From: an uncultured Holophagaceae bacterium
Lineage (GTDB): Bacteria > Acidobacteriota > Holophagae > Holophagales > Holophagaceae
Reading direction: 5' to 3'
Length of the DNA stretch: 50,721 nt
NCBI GenBank assembly: GCA_903840385.1
Contig: CAIMFT010000142.1
Coordinates: 1 to 50,721 of the forward strand
Within the stretch, counting starts at the first letter, position 1; every line of letters starts with the position of its first letter. Shown here in pieces: positions 1-9,002 of this stretch. The position numbers and the translations under genes are program-made. The notes under the pieces were generated by a model. It was not told where the DNA came from, searched no databases, and was given only the letters and a program-made list of their open reading frames with translations.

Positions 1-3000
1 ACACACTCCTGGGCGCCGCCGCCGGCAGCGCCTTCGCTCTTGGTGAAGAGGTACTCGCCCGTGCTGTCGAGGGCCAGGGAGAGGGGGCCAGCGCCAAGAG
101 GCAGGCCGGTGGTGTGGTTGAGGGTGAGGCGGCCCGTGGTGGCGTTGAGGTCAAAGACCTGCAGAGTGTCGGAGCTGCGACCCACGGTGAAGAGCTGCCT
201 TCCCGAGGGGTGGATCAGCACATCGCCGGTGCCAGCCGAGGTGGCATCCGTGCCCACGAGGGTGAGGACGCCGGTGCCACCGTTGAGGCTGTAGATGGTG
301 ATGCCACCTTCGCAGCGGATGTAGACCCACTTGGCGGTGGGGTCCACCGCAGCGGCCCAGGGATTGATCCCTGTGGCGTAGGTGCCGATCAGGGTGAGCT
401 CACCGGTGGTGCCATCGATGGCATAGGTCGTGAGGGTGTTCGCCGGGGTGCCGAACCCGTCACCGTTGACGGCGAACAGGTAGCGGGCGCCGGAGTCGCT
501 GGTGACGTGGAGGGTGTTCACGCTGGCATTGAAGGGGGAGTTCGTCATCTCGACCAGGGCGCCGGTGGTGTCATTCAGGGTGTAGCCCGAGATGCCGCCG
601 CCGGAGTTGGCCACGTAGGCAAACTTGCTGGTAAAGGTGAGGACGTTCACCGCGGTGGCCAGGGAGGTGCTGGCGCCCGCAGCGCTGGTGACCGTCAGGG
701 TGTAGGTGGTGGTGGTGGTGGGCTTCACCGTCACCTGCTCCCCGCTGGTGACGGGGATGCTGCCGGGGGTGAGGACGCCGGTGCCGGTGAACACATAGCT
801 GAGGAGGGTCCCCTGCCCAACCGTGATGTTGGCGGGGTTGGCCCGGAAGGAGGCGATGCTGGGTAGCGCGCCCACCGTGATGGTGATGGCCTCGGTGGAC
901 GTGTCCCCGGCGGTGTTGGTCACGGTCAGGGTGTAGGTGGTCGTGCGGCTGGGGTTCACCACCAGGGTGGCGCCGCTGGCGAGGGTCAGGTTGCCGGGGG
1001 TGACGACGCCCGTGCCGCCGGTGTAGGTGGCCGAGAGGGTGGAGGCCGCATTGGCCAGGACATCGGCCTTGCTGGCCGAGAAGTCCATGATGGTGGCGTA
1101 GGGCACGATGTCGACCAGGGCGATGTCCAGCTCGGAGGCACCCACGCCGTTGCTGACGGTGCAGCCGATGGCGACCTGGCCCGTGGGACCGGCCGTGAAG
1201 GTGATGCTCCGGGTGCTGGCCCCGGCGGTGATGCTGCCGTTCTGGATGGTCCAGGCGTAGGTCATGCCGGCCTGGGCTGCGACGGAAGCGGTGTAGCCAG
1301 CCTTGCCCGTGGTGACGGCCGCAGGGGTCACCACCGTGGGCTGCACGGGGGCACCCACCACGGTGACGGTGGTGGTGGCGCTCTTGGAGGGATCCACCGC
1401 ACTGGTGGCCCGGATGGTGTAGCTCGATCCCGGCGTGTCCGGCGCGGTCCAGGCGTTGCCGGACCAGGTGCCACCCGTGGCCGTCCAGAGCACGGTGGTG
1501 TCAACCACACCCGTGACCGTGGCGGTGAACAGGGTGGTGGAGCCCACGGTGACGGTTGGCATCGCAGGCGTAATGCCCGTGATGTTTACGTCGCGGGTAC
1601 GGACGGTGATCGTGAGGCTGGCTGTGGACCCGGCGAGGTTGGTCACCGTCAGGGTGTAGATCCGGGGATCCGTAACGACGCCCGTGGAGAAGGCCACGCC
1701 GCTGGTGACGACGCCCACGCGGTTGTCCACGCTGCCCGTGCCATTGGAGAAGGTCGGGGTGACGGTGGTGGAGCCACCGAGCAGCACGGGGTTGGTGGCT
1801 GCCACCAGGCTGGTGGCAAGGGGAGCCGCCACGATGGTGGACGAACCGGTACCGGCCGTGGAGGGGAGACCGGCGGCGTTGGTCGCCACCACGCTGAAGC
1901 CGACCGTGCCGCTGGCGCTGGGGGTGAAGGCGATGGTGTTGGTGCCGGCCCCACTGGCAACGGTGCCGCCGGTCAAGGTCCAGGCGAAGGTGGTGCCGGT
2001 CTGGGCCGGAACGGAAGCAGTGTAGGTGCCCGCCAGGCTGGCGGTCACATAGGTGGGTGCGGTGACCACCGGCAGGGTGGGAGGCAGCACATAGGTCACG
2101 GTGGTGCTGGAGGTCTTGGTGGGATCATCCACGGAGGTGGCGGTGATGGTGGCCGTCCCTGCGGTGGCCGGGGCGGTCCAGACACCACTGGCGGTGATGC
2201 TGCCGGCGCTGGCCGTCCAGGTGACGGTGTTGGTGGTGCCACCCGTGGCGGTGGTGCTGAAGGTGGTGCTACTCCCCACGGTGCGGGTCGGCGTGGCGGG
2301 GCTGAGGGCCGTCAGCGCCACGGTCTGGGGGTTCAGGGTCAGGGTCGTGCTGGCGGTGCTGCCGGCGGCGTTGGTCACCACCAGGGTAAAGGTCTTGGCG
2401 GCGGTGATGGTGCCGCTGGCGATGGCCGTGCCACTGGTGGCAGCGCTGCCGTTCACGGTGGCGGTGCCATTGCTGAAGGTGGGGGTCACGGTGGTGGCGC
2501 CGCCGAAGGGCACGGGGTTCACGGCCGCCACCAGGCTGGTGGCCGCAGGGGCTGCGAGGACGGTGGAGCTGACCGAGCGGGACGCCGCATGGGCACCCGC
2601 CAGGTTCGAGGCCACGCACACCAGGTCGACGGTGGTCACGGCGCTGCCGGCGGTGAAGGTGATGGCGTTGGTAGCGGCCCCCACGGTGATGGTGCCGTTG
2701 GTCAGGGTCCAGGCGAAGGTCATGCCGGCCTGGGCAGGGACGCTGGCGGTATAGCCCGCCTGCCCTGCCGTGACGAGGGTCGGGCTGGTGATGATGGGAG
2801 TGATCGGAGGCGTGACCACGGTGGCCGTGGTGCTCACGGACTTGGTGGGGTCATCCACCGAGGTGGCTGTGATGGTGTAGGCGCCCGTGGTGGCAGGGGC
2901 GGTCCAGGTGCTGGTGGACCAGGTGCCGCCGGTGGCGGACCAGGTGACTGCGTTGGTCGCACCGCCCGCCACGCTCAGGGTGAAGTTGGCGATGGTGGAC

Positions 3001-3641
3001 GCCGTGACGATGGGGGCCGCAGGGCTGAGGGCCCCCAGGACCACGGTCTGCGGGGTCAGGGTCACGCTCTTGGTGGCAGTGCTGCCGGCGGTGTTGGCGA
3101 CCACCAGGGTGAAGGTCTTGGTGCCAGTAATGACCCCGCTGGTGAAGGGCGTTCCACTGGTGACGGTGCCCACGCCATTGTCCACGGTGCCCACGCCATC
3201 GGTGAAGATCGGCGTCAGGGTGGTGGTCCCACCATAGGGCACGGGGTTCACGCCGGGGCTGAGGCTGGTGGCCACAGGGGCGGGCACCACGGGCACGGTG
3301 ACAATGGAGGTGACAGCGACCCCAATGGGATTGGTGACGGTCAGGGTGTAGGTGGTGGTGGTGGTGGGGCTGATGGTCACGGGCGTGGCCGTGGTGACGG
3401 TGCCCACGCCCTGGTTGATGACGCCCGTGCCGTTGCTGAAGACAGCGGTGAGGGTGGTGCTGGTCCCCGCCGTGAGGGGCGCCTTGGCCACCGCGAAGCT
3501 GGTGATCACCGGCGCCGGGGGCGGCGGCGTGGAGGAGGAGCCTCCACCGCAAGCGGCCTGGAGGGTCAGTACCAGAAAGCCGAGAAGCCCCAGGAGGAAA
3601 GCCAGGGGCGATTCAGGATGGCGCTGTCTCGTATTGCTCAT
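1..3641 (-). CDS. Ig-repeat / beta-propeller surface lipoprotein, copy 1 (3' end outside window)
   Basis: This is a secreted, probably lipid-anchored, repeat protein. The ATG at 3639-3641 has a GGAG six bases upstream. The N-terminus has a hydrophobic segment followed by AACGGGSSS, a plausible but imperfect lipobox (Gln at -3). Next come repeated Thr/Val-rich Ig-like domains with phrases such as TVTWxAT, then a C-terminal YncE/phosphogluconolactonase-like beta-propeller. About 1213 codons lie inside the window, and the frame is open to base 1 (last readable motif GEYLFTK). By comparison with the paralogue at 9003-13046, roughly 140-150 residues are missing beyond the edge. It follows MCO1 (3829-8298), separated by a terminator. 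Such propellers are known as scaffolds, binding surfaces or lactonases; no catalytic residues are evident, so the role is unknown. Surface display beside the oxidase is an inference. Confidence 0.85.
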   Translation of the reverse strand, partial: MSNTRQRHPESPLAFLLGLLGFLVLTLQAACGGGSSSTPPPPAPVITSFAVAKAPLTAGTSTTLTAVFSNGTGVINQGVGTVTTATPVTISPTTTTTYTLTVTNPIGVAVTSIVTVPVVPAPVATSLSPGVNPVPYGGTTTLTPIFTDGVGTVDNGVGTVTSGTPFTSGVITGTKTFTLVVANTAGSTATKSVTLTPQTVVLGALSPAAPIVTASTIANFTLSVAGGATNAVTWSATGGTWSTSTWTAPATTGAYTITATSVDDPTKSVSTTATVVTPPITPIITSPTLVTAGQAGYTASVPAQAGMTFAWTLTNGTITVGAATNAITFTAGSAVTTVDLVCVASNLAGAHAASRSVSSTVLAAPAATSLVAAVNPVPFGGATTVTPTFSNGTATVNGSAATSGTAIASGTITAAKTFTLVVTNAAGSTASTTLTLNPQTVALTALSPATPTRTVGSSTTFSTTATGGTTNTVTWTASAGSITASGVWTAPATAGTATITATSVDDPTKTSSTTVTYVLPPTLPVVTAPTYVTASLAGTYTASVPAQTGTTFAWTLTGGTVASGAGTNTIAFTPSASGTVGFSVVATNAAGLPSTAGTGSSTIVAAPLATSLVAATNPVLLGGSTTVTPTFSNGTGSVDNRVGVVTSGVAFSTGVVTDPRIYTLTVTNLAGSTASLTITVRTRDVNITGITPAMPTVTVGSTTLFTATVTGVVDTTVLWTATGGTWSGNAWTAPDTPGSSYTIRATSAVDPSKSATTTVTVVGAPVQPTVVTPAAVTTGKAGYTASVAAQAGMTYAWTIQNGSITAGASTRSITFTAGPTGQVAIGCTVSNGVGASELDIALVDIVPYATIMDFSASKADVLANAASTLSATYTGGTGVVTPGNLTLASGATLVVNPSRTTTYTLTVTNTAGDTSTEAITITVGALPSIASFRANPANITVGQGTLLSYVFTGTGVLTPGSIPVTSGEQVTVKPTTTTTYTLTVTSAAGASTSLATAVNVLTFTSKFAYVANSGGGISGYTLNDTTGALVEMTNSPFNASVNTLHVTSDSGARYLFAVNGDGFGTPANTLTTYAIDGTTGELTLIGTYATGINPWAAAVDPTAKWVYIRCEGGITIYSLNGGTGVLTLVGTDATSAGTGDVLIHPSGRQLFTVGRSSDTLQVFDLNATTGRLTLNHTTGLPLGAGPLSLALDSTGEYLFTKSEGAAGGGAQEC

Positions 3642-3786
3642 GACGAACTCCGGGGTGGCACAGGCTGGGGCCTGGTCTGGGGCGAAAAAGATGCTGGGCG
3701 GAAACGGCCAAGGGGAGGGACGCATCCCCCCCCTCGAGCAGGTCAATCTGAATTCGGGTCAAGCATGGCGGTCTGAGCACCCTGCG

Positions 3787-3818
3787 AAAAAACCCCGGGT
3801 GCCTGGTGGCACCCGGGG
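3787..3818 (-). terminator. Rho-independent terminator after MCO1
   Basis: On the minus strand there is a perfect 11-bp stem (CCCCGGGTGCC / GGCACCCGGGG, loop ACCA) followed by six T. It lies 10 bases after the MCO1 stop and about 145 bases before the start codon of the downstream propeller gene. That gene therefore needs readthrough or its own promoter. Confidence 0.9.
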
Positions 3819-3828
3819 AATGAAGCAG

Positions 3829-6800
3829 TTACTGGCCAAGGAAGGGCACGCCGGTGATGTTGGCAAGCACGGCGGGCACAGGCATGACGGTGGTGGTGGT
3901 CCAGGTGGTAAAGCCGCCGCCCGAGGCCGTGATGGTCCCGGTCCAGCCGGTGGGCACCGTGAGGGTGAAGGTGCCAGTGCCGGTGGAGGTGGCGGTGTAG
4001 GTCCCGGTCCCATTGAGGCCCGTGGCCGTGAGGGTCACACCAGCGACATTCGCATTGTTGGAGCGGCGCTTGGTGGTGCCAGCGATGGTCTGGGCGGTGG
4101 CGAAGTTCTTGGTCTGGGCCGCAGCCAGGTTGGTGATGCTGGCGGAAGCCGGCAGGAAGGTGAAGCCGCGCAGGGTCGGTGTGACGGTTCCACTCCACCC
4201 GGAAGTGGCGAGGAAGCTGTAGGCACCCGTGCCACTGGTGGTGGCGGTCCCCGCCCCGCCGCTGAAGGTGACGGTGACTCCGGCGAGGCCCGCACCATTG
4301 CTGGTGATGGTGCCGGAGATGGGCCAGGCGGCCCGGGCGGTGAAGGTCTGCCCGGTGGTGGTGGCCGTGATGCGGTTCAGGGTGCGGGTGGTGGGCGTGA
4401 AGGCATACCCAGCCTTGGCGGGCGTGAGGGTGCCGCTGTAGTTGCGGGCCACGTAGGTGGTGTAGGTGCCGTTGGCAGCCGTGAGGGGGGTGTAGCCGCC
4501 ACTGAAGGCGACGGCAACCCCAGCCAAGCCGGCGCCATTGAGGGTGACCGTGCCCGACACCGCAATACCCGTGACGGCGCTGAAGTTCTGGCCCGCCTGG
4601 TCCGTGATGGCCCCAGTCAAGGTGATGGGAACCGGGGTGATGAAGTAGAGGGCCTTGGTGGCCGTGATGGTGCCGGTGTAGGGCGAAGGCAGCACCAGCG
4701 AGTAGGTGCCGTTCGCCGCAGTGGTGGCAGTCTGGCCCGTGCTGGCGGTGATGGTGACACCCGCCAAGTTGGTCTGGCCGGAGGTGACCTTGCCCGAGAC
4801 CGTGATCACAGGGGTGGCGGCGAAGTTCTGGGCCGTCACATCTGCAGCCAGGTTGCTATAGGTGTAGCTGACCGGAGCATAGGTGTAGCCGTGGGTGACG
4901 GCGGTGGCGGTGCCACTGAAGCCCATGGGCACGGTGTAGGAGTAGTCGCCAGCGGCATTGGTGAGGGCCGACTGGCCATTGCTCACGCTGACCATGATGC
5001 CCTGCAGCGCAGTGGCGCCATTGGCGATGTGGCCGGAGACCTTCACGGTGGCCACGCCGATGCTCGCGATGTTGCTGGGGGCACCATCGCCGGCCTGGTT
5101 GTAGGCGATAACCCGGTAGTCGTACTTGGCGGGGTCGGCGACGGTGAAGTCGCTGAAGCTGCGGACATTGGGCACCACGGTGCCGAGGGTGGTCCAGGCG
5201 CTGCTGGTACCGCCGGCCCGGCGCTGGATGGTGAAGCCGGTCTCATTGGTGGCATTGTCCAGCCAGCTGAGGTCCACACAATTGGTGTTCTTCAGGTTGG
5301 CGGTGAGGCCAGAGGCTGCGGCGGGAACGCTGACCGCGACATTCAAGACCATGGGGCGCATGAAGTCGTTCTCTTCGTGACCGAGGATGTGGCAGTGCCA
5401 CACGTACTCCCAGCCAAAGTCCTGGTGGACGTTCAGGGCGGTGATGGGGTTGCCTGTGGCCACATCGGTGAAGGTCACCATGGCATTGTTCGGCTTGGTG
5501 ACATCCAGCTCGCGGCTGCTGTTGGGCAGGACGAAGGGCAGGCGAGGCGACAGGGGACGGAAGGCCACGATGCAGTCCTCGAGGGGGTGCATCTTGACGG
5601 TTTCCTTCCAGCCATATTCATTGGCATCGGGCATGCGCACGGCGCCGTCCCAGCCCACGCGGTTCACGATCTGGACATCAAAGAGGTGGAAGTGGACCGG
5701 GTGGGTATCCACGCCGTTGTGGGTGATCTTCCAGAACTGGGTGGTGCCGTCCGTCAGAATCTCAGTGACGGGGTCGATGTAGCCCAGGGGAATCGTGGTC
5801 TGGATGTTGAAGTTGGTGCGGGGCAGCTCGACACCCAGGGTGGCGTTCATGCGGCCGTAGTCCAGCTCGAACAGCTCCTGGATGGCCTTGGACTCGAGCA
5901 TGGGCTGTACCAGGTCGCCGTTCTCCATGGAAGCGAAGGGGCGACGGAACTGGCTGTCCTGGATGCGGACGTACTCCTCCGTCAGGGTCCGGGCGAGGGC
6001 GCTGTTGTACACAGGGGAAGGCACGATGGGTGGGTGCTGGGAAGCAGCGAAAGCGCCGTTGCTCGTGGGGGAAGAGTCGAAAGCCGTCTGGAGCTTGCCC
6101 AGGTCGAAGGCAGTTGCAGGTGTGCCCGCCGCCACTTCCACCAGCATGATCGTGCGGGTGTTGGGGCCGTAGCCAGGGGCCGTGGTGTCAGCACCACCGC
6201 TGTCGCGTTGGTCAGGGGAACCGGTGTAGTAGTCGATCCGGGGGTCGAAGGCAGGCACGGGGGACGGGGAGTCGTTGTAGAGGATCAGGCTCTTGCCGGC
6301 AAAGCCCGAGAAGTCGACGATCACATCGGCGCGCTCGGCGGGGCCAAGCCAGAGGCCGTGGTCGGCCACGTTCAGCACCACGATGTCGCGGCGGTTGTAG
6401 TTGAAGGTGACCGCCTGGGCGGGGATCACCACAGGAGACGGGAGGAAGCCGCTCTCGTTGCCGATCTGGATGATGTCGGGACCACGGGTGCCGGGGTCGG
6501 GAACGCCGCCCGCACGGCCATCGGTGGGCCAGTTAGCAGGCCAGCCAGCAGTCGGTCCAGCAGGCACCATCTTGACTTCGGTGAGGCGGCCATCGGCATC
6601 AGGCTGCGCAGGATCGCCCTGGAAGAAGCTCAGGTTCCAGAAGCGGTCGTTGGCGCCATTGAGGATGCGGAAGCGATAGGCCTTGGGCTCCACGCTGAGG
6701 CGCGGGTAGGCTGCGCCGTTGACCACTGGGGTGTCCATGAAGGCTTCGGGCGTCAGGGAGGGGTTGGGCGTGCCGGGGATTTCGGTGCCGTTGGGGTCGT

Positions 6801-8298
6801 TCGGAATCGGCTCGGCGCCATGCTGCAGGCCAGCGGCAGAGGTCAGCGGGGGCCAGAACCACGGGCCGTAGTCCCAGCGACCCATGGCGTTGGCGCCACT
6901 GATGTCGGCGGGGTTCTGGTTGGGGATGTAGACGTGGGGGAACCAGAGGGCCCCATCGCCACCGTACTTGGTGATGTCCCAGGTGGGATCGGTGGCCGGG
7001 ATGAGGAGCCCCGTGGCGGGGTCGGTGTTCATCTGACCCACGGTCCCGAGGGTGGTGGTGTCCACAAAGGTCTTGTCCTGGATGACCAGGGGGATGCCGA
7101 AGTTGTAGAGGCCGCCGCCGTTGTTGGGCAGGACGCCGTCGGTGATGAGCTTCTTTTCCGTGGGGTCCACGATGAGGTAGCCCGCGGCCATGCCAGCGTA
7201 GGCATTCAGGCGGGTGAGGCCGTAGGCATGGTCGTGGTACCAGATCATGCGGGCGCTCTGCTGGTTGCTCCAGAAGTAGGTGGCAATGCCGTCACCATCG
7301 CTGGCACCGGCGGCCATGTCCGGCACGTTCTGGAAGACGGCACCCTTCTTGTAGCTGGTGGCTTCCCCAGCGGGGGTCACCCACTGGTGGGGCGTGCCGT
7401 CACTGATCCAGGGGTTGAGGCCACCATGCAGGTGGAACTCCACCCGGTTCTGGGTGTACACGGCCGCGCCGCCGTTGGGGCCGGTGCCGGCGCCCATCAT
7501 GGTGGTATCCACGGGGATGAAGAGGTCGCCGCCATTGGCCGTGGTGGGCAGCAGGTTGCGCATCTTCACGCGGACCGGGCGATCCTTTTCGGCAATGATG
7601 AGGGGTCCGAGGTAGTTGGAGTTGACGGATCTTGTGACGGTGCCTGCGGAGGTGCTTGCCGTGACGGTTCCACTGACCGTGTTATTGGCCGGCACATTGT
7701 GCTGGACATAGCCGCGCAGCTTGGTGGGCGCCAGTTCCGAGTGGAGCTGCTGCCAGTACTCGACGACATCGATCTCGTAATAGTCGGCACCGGCGAAGGT
7801 GGTCTGGTCGGGCACGGCCACGGGGATGTAGTTGCCCAGGTTGTTGGCGTTGGCCGAACCCAGACCCGGCAGGGTGTCGACGAACTTGCGGATGGGCTTG
7901 GTGTTGTGCCAGTTGGTGGCGGTACCGAACATGTAGTCCGGCTGCTGGAGCTGGAAGCCGGGGCCGGGGATGGCCACACCCGCCACGCCCTTGGCGCCTG
8001 CGACAGGGGCCCCCTTGGCCTTGGCAGAGCCCGCCGGGGCGGCCGGGTTCACCCCCAGCTTGGTGACATCCACCTTCCCGCCCTTGGCCAGGAGGCCCTC
8101 GCGGGTTCGCTTGGCGGCGGCGGCCCGCGCCTGAGCCAGGACGGCCCGGCGGGTGGCCCGCTCGACGATGACGTCCTTGTCACCGCCCACGGTGGGGGCG
8201 GCGGTCCGGTTGACGCCCTGGGGCATGTCGGCCTGCAGCGACAGCGTGGCAACCACTGCAAAGGCAGCAGCAACGATGGAACGAAGGGGATTGAGCAT
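3829..8298 (-). CDS. Giant secreted multicopper oxidase MCO1 (MofA/OmpB-like) with FnIII and five regulatory-like repeats
   Basis: This predicted secreted multicopper oxidase has 1489 aa, far longer than a ~500-aa laccase. The ATG is preceded by GAGG. A signal peptide (about residues 1-23) is followed by a conserved Arg/Ala-rich segment, then cupredoxin domains. All four copper motifs are present: HLH 289-291, HDH 355-357, HPVHFH 866-871 and HCH 968-970 with His974. The axial type-1 position (979) is Phe, where CotA has Met. A fibronectin-III-like domain covers about 990-1085, then five ~80-residue carboxypeptidase-regulatory-like repeats run to the end. Related proteins include Leptothrix MofA and Geobacter OmpB, implicated in Mn oxidation and in metal-oxide reduction respectively; the substrate here cannot be read from sequence. 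MCO2 and MCO3 are paralogues. Regulation probably involves the palindrome at 8635-8650. Confidence 0.93.
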   Translation of the reverse strand: MLNPLRSIVAAAFAVVATLSLQADMPQGVNRTAAPTVGGDKDVIVERATRRAVLAQARAAAAKRTREGLLAKGGKVDVTKLGVNPAAPAGSAKAKGAPVAGAKGVAGVAIPGPGFQLQQPDYMFGTATNWHNTKPIRKFVDTLPGLGSANANNLGNYIPVAVPDQTTFAGADYYEIDVVEYWQQLHSELAPTKLRGYVQHNVPANNTVSGTVTASTSAGTVTRSVNSNYLGPLIIAEKDRPVRVKMRNLLPTTANGGDLFIPVDTTMMGAGTGPNGGAAVYTQNRVEFHLHGGLNPWISDGTPHQWVTPAGEATSYKKGAVFQNVPDMAAGASDGDGIATYFWSNQQSARMIWYHDHAYGLTRLNAYAGMAAGYLIVDPTEKKLITDGVLPNNGGGLYNFGIPLVIQDKTFVDTTTLGTVGQMNTDPATGLLIPATDPTWDITKYGGDGALWFPHVYIPNQNPADISGANAMGRWDYGPWFWPPLTSAAGLQHGAEPIPNDPNGTEIPGTPNPSLTPEAFMDTPVVNGAAYPRLSVEPKAYRFRILNGANDRFWNLSFFQGDPAQPDADGRLTEVKMVPAGPTAGWPANWPTDGRAGGVPDPGTRGPDIIQIGNESGFLPSPVVIPAQAVTFNYNRRDIVVLNVADHGLWLGPAERADVIVDFSGFAGKSLILYNDSPSPVPAFDPRIDYYTGSPDQRDSGGADTTAPGYGPNTRTIMLVEVAAGTPATAFDLGKLQTAFDSSPTSNGAFAASQHPPIVPSPVYNSALARTLTEEYVRIQDSQFRRPFASMENGDLVQPMLESKAIQELFELDYGRMNATLGVELPRTNFNIQTTIPLGYIDPVTEILTDGTTQFWKITHNGVDTHPVHFHLFDVQIVNRVGWDGAVRMPDANEYGWKETVKMHPLEDCIVAFRPLSPRLPFVLPNSSRELDVTKPNNAMVTFTDVATGNPITALNVHQDFGWEYVWHCHILGHEENDFMRPMVLNVAVSVPAAASGLTANLKNTNCVDLSWLDNATNETGFTIQRRAGGTSSAWTTLGTVVPNVRSFSDFTVADPAKYDYRVIAYNQAGDGAPSNIASIGVATVKVSGHIANGATALQGIMVSVSNGQSALTNAAGDYSYTVPMGFSGTATAVTHGYTYAPVSYTYSNLAADVTAQNFAATPVITVSGKVTSGQTNLAGVTITASTGQTATTAANGTYSLVLPSPYTGTITATKALYFITPVPITLTGAITDQAGQNFSAVTGIAVSGTVTLNGAGLAGVAVAFSGGYTPLTAANGTYTTYVARNYSGTLTPAKAGYAFTPTTRTLNRITATTTGQTFTARAAWPISGTITSNGAGLAGVTVTFSGGAGTATTSGTGAYSFLATSGWSGTVTPTLRGFTFLPASASITNLAAAQTKNFATAQTIAGTTKRRSNNANVAGVTLTATGLNGTGTYTATSTGTGTFTLTVPTGWTGTITASGGGFTTWTTTTVMPVPAVLANITGVPFLGQ

Positions 8299-8473
8299 GG
8301 GGAACCTCGGGGCAGAAATGAGTTGCCTGGCAGTGCGAAGCTATGGGCCAACAGGTCTAGGAACCTTCGGATGACGTGGTTGCTCGGTTAAATTTCTAGA
8401 CACATAGGTGAACAAACCGACCAGACAACCATTACATCCTCAGTGGGACTTCCCGATCTATACGTAATAACCA

Positions 8474-8489
8474 TTAAGTATTTTTACTT
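8474..8489. promoter_or_regulatory. Shared inverted repeat TTAAGTATTTTTACTT upstream of MCO1
   Basis: AAGTA-TTTT-TACTT is a perfect 5-bp inverted repeat. The complete 16-mer recurs unchanged at 18071-18086 upstream of MCO2. It lies about 176 bases upstream of the MCO1 start codon. It may be a protein-binding site or part of a conserved leader; function is inferred only from the conservation. Confidence 0.45.
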
Positions 8490-8634
8490 ATATAAAAACA
8501 ACCCAAGGGAGCCTTCGGCTCGACTCCTCCATTGTGGGTCTATTAGCTAGATTTATTCGTGTTACATATATTTTTAAGGGCCGCCTCAAAATAGATGACC
8601 AATTTATCTTGTATATGCCTTTTAGGCCTCGAAC

Positions 8635-8650
8635 TGGGTAGAACTACCCA
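8635..8650. promoter_or_regulatory. Candidate operator TGGGTAGAACTACCCA upstream of MCO1
   Basis: This is a perfect 7-bp inverted repeat (TGGGTAG / CTACCCA, centre AA), about 337 bases upstream of MCO1. Near-identical 16-mers occur upstream of MCO2 (17988-18003) and twice upstream of MCO3 (22891-22906, 22913-22928). All four are followed by TT on the plus strand. A degenerate second site (G-run, AAAT, C-run) sits 22 bases further upstream, matching the tandem spacing at MCO3. The binding protein is unknown. Confidence 0.65.
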
Positions 8651-8940
8651 TTCAGGGGGGGGGGAAATCCCCCGTTTTTTGCCCCCGGGACGATTGCAAT
8701 AACCAATTTTTTGATTAGAATAGATTATTTTTTTATTGCGATATTTTCATTAAATCAATGATCTGAAAATTTAAATGTTGTATTTTATAAGGTTATAAAT
8801 TCTCATCCGTTCCGCACCTGCAAAATTTCTCCAGGGAGGCCTGCTCCGGCGTCACCAAGGACAGACCCGACCCCAAGGGTCGGTACGAAAACAGGCCACC
8901 TTGGGGGCTTTTGGGGTGAGGTAAGCCAGACCCCAGGCAC

Positions 8941-8972
8941 ACCAAGGCCGGCCCCGAGGGACCGGCCTTGGT
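8941..8972 (-). terminator. Stem-loop downstream of propeller gene 2
   Basis: An 11-bp stem (ACCAAGGCCGG / CCGGCCTTGGT) lies 30 bases after the stop codon of the 9003-13046 gene. No clear T-run follows on the minus strand. It is therefore either a weak terminator or an mRNA 3'-end stabilising hairpin. Confidence 0.45.
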
Positions 8973-9002
8973 GTTTAGGTGCTGCTCTGAGGGGGTTGCG
9001 CC

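Larger units (their letters stand above)
1..8298. repeat. Module copy A: MCO1 plus propeller lipoprotein gene
   Basis: The gene order MCO, terminator, about 145-base leader, propeller gene is repeated as copy B at 9003-17843. Both protein pairs, the terminator position and the leader (for example GGGACGCATCCCCCCCCTC) are recognisably alike. This points to duplication of the whole unit rather than of single genes. Confidence 0.8.
8299..8940. other. AT-rich upstream/leader region of MCO1
   Basis: No credible gene is seen here. The stretch is strikingly AT-rich compared with its coding surroundings. It separates the end of the second propeller gene from MCO1. It contains the palindrome at 8635-8650, an adjacent G-run/C-run element (about 8655-8673) and the inverted repeat at 8474-8489. 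The small hairpin GAGCC-GAA-GGCTC (8510-8522) is followed on the minus strand by a T-run and could be a leader element. The 5' region is long (about 340 bases from palindrome to start codon). No known riboswitch consensus was recognised. Confidence 0.6.

Noticed and set aside
1-3600. Repetitive GTGGTGGTG-rich DNA that might be a satellite or array
   Set aside because: The repetition comes from Thr/Val codons of Ig-like domains in an open frame; no spacers of CRISPR type exist.
3352-8391. Very long plus-strand open frame opposite MCO1 and the propeller start
   Set aside because: Its protein is Gly/Val/Asp/His-rich with no domains, and the opposite strand encodes clear copper motifs, signal peptide and repeats. 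High third-position GC leaves antisense frames open.
8299-8640. Possible c-di-GMP (GEMM) riboswitch in the long MCO1 leader
   Set aside because: The characteristic conserved segments were not found on reading the minus strand; a covariance search would be needed to be certain.
8635-8650. Palindrome as a NarL/NarP site
   Set aside because: The half-site TACCCAT fits the NarL heptamer, but the arms are in the opposite orientation with four bases between, unlike the 7-2-7 arrangement.
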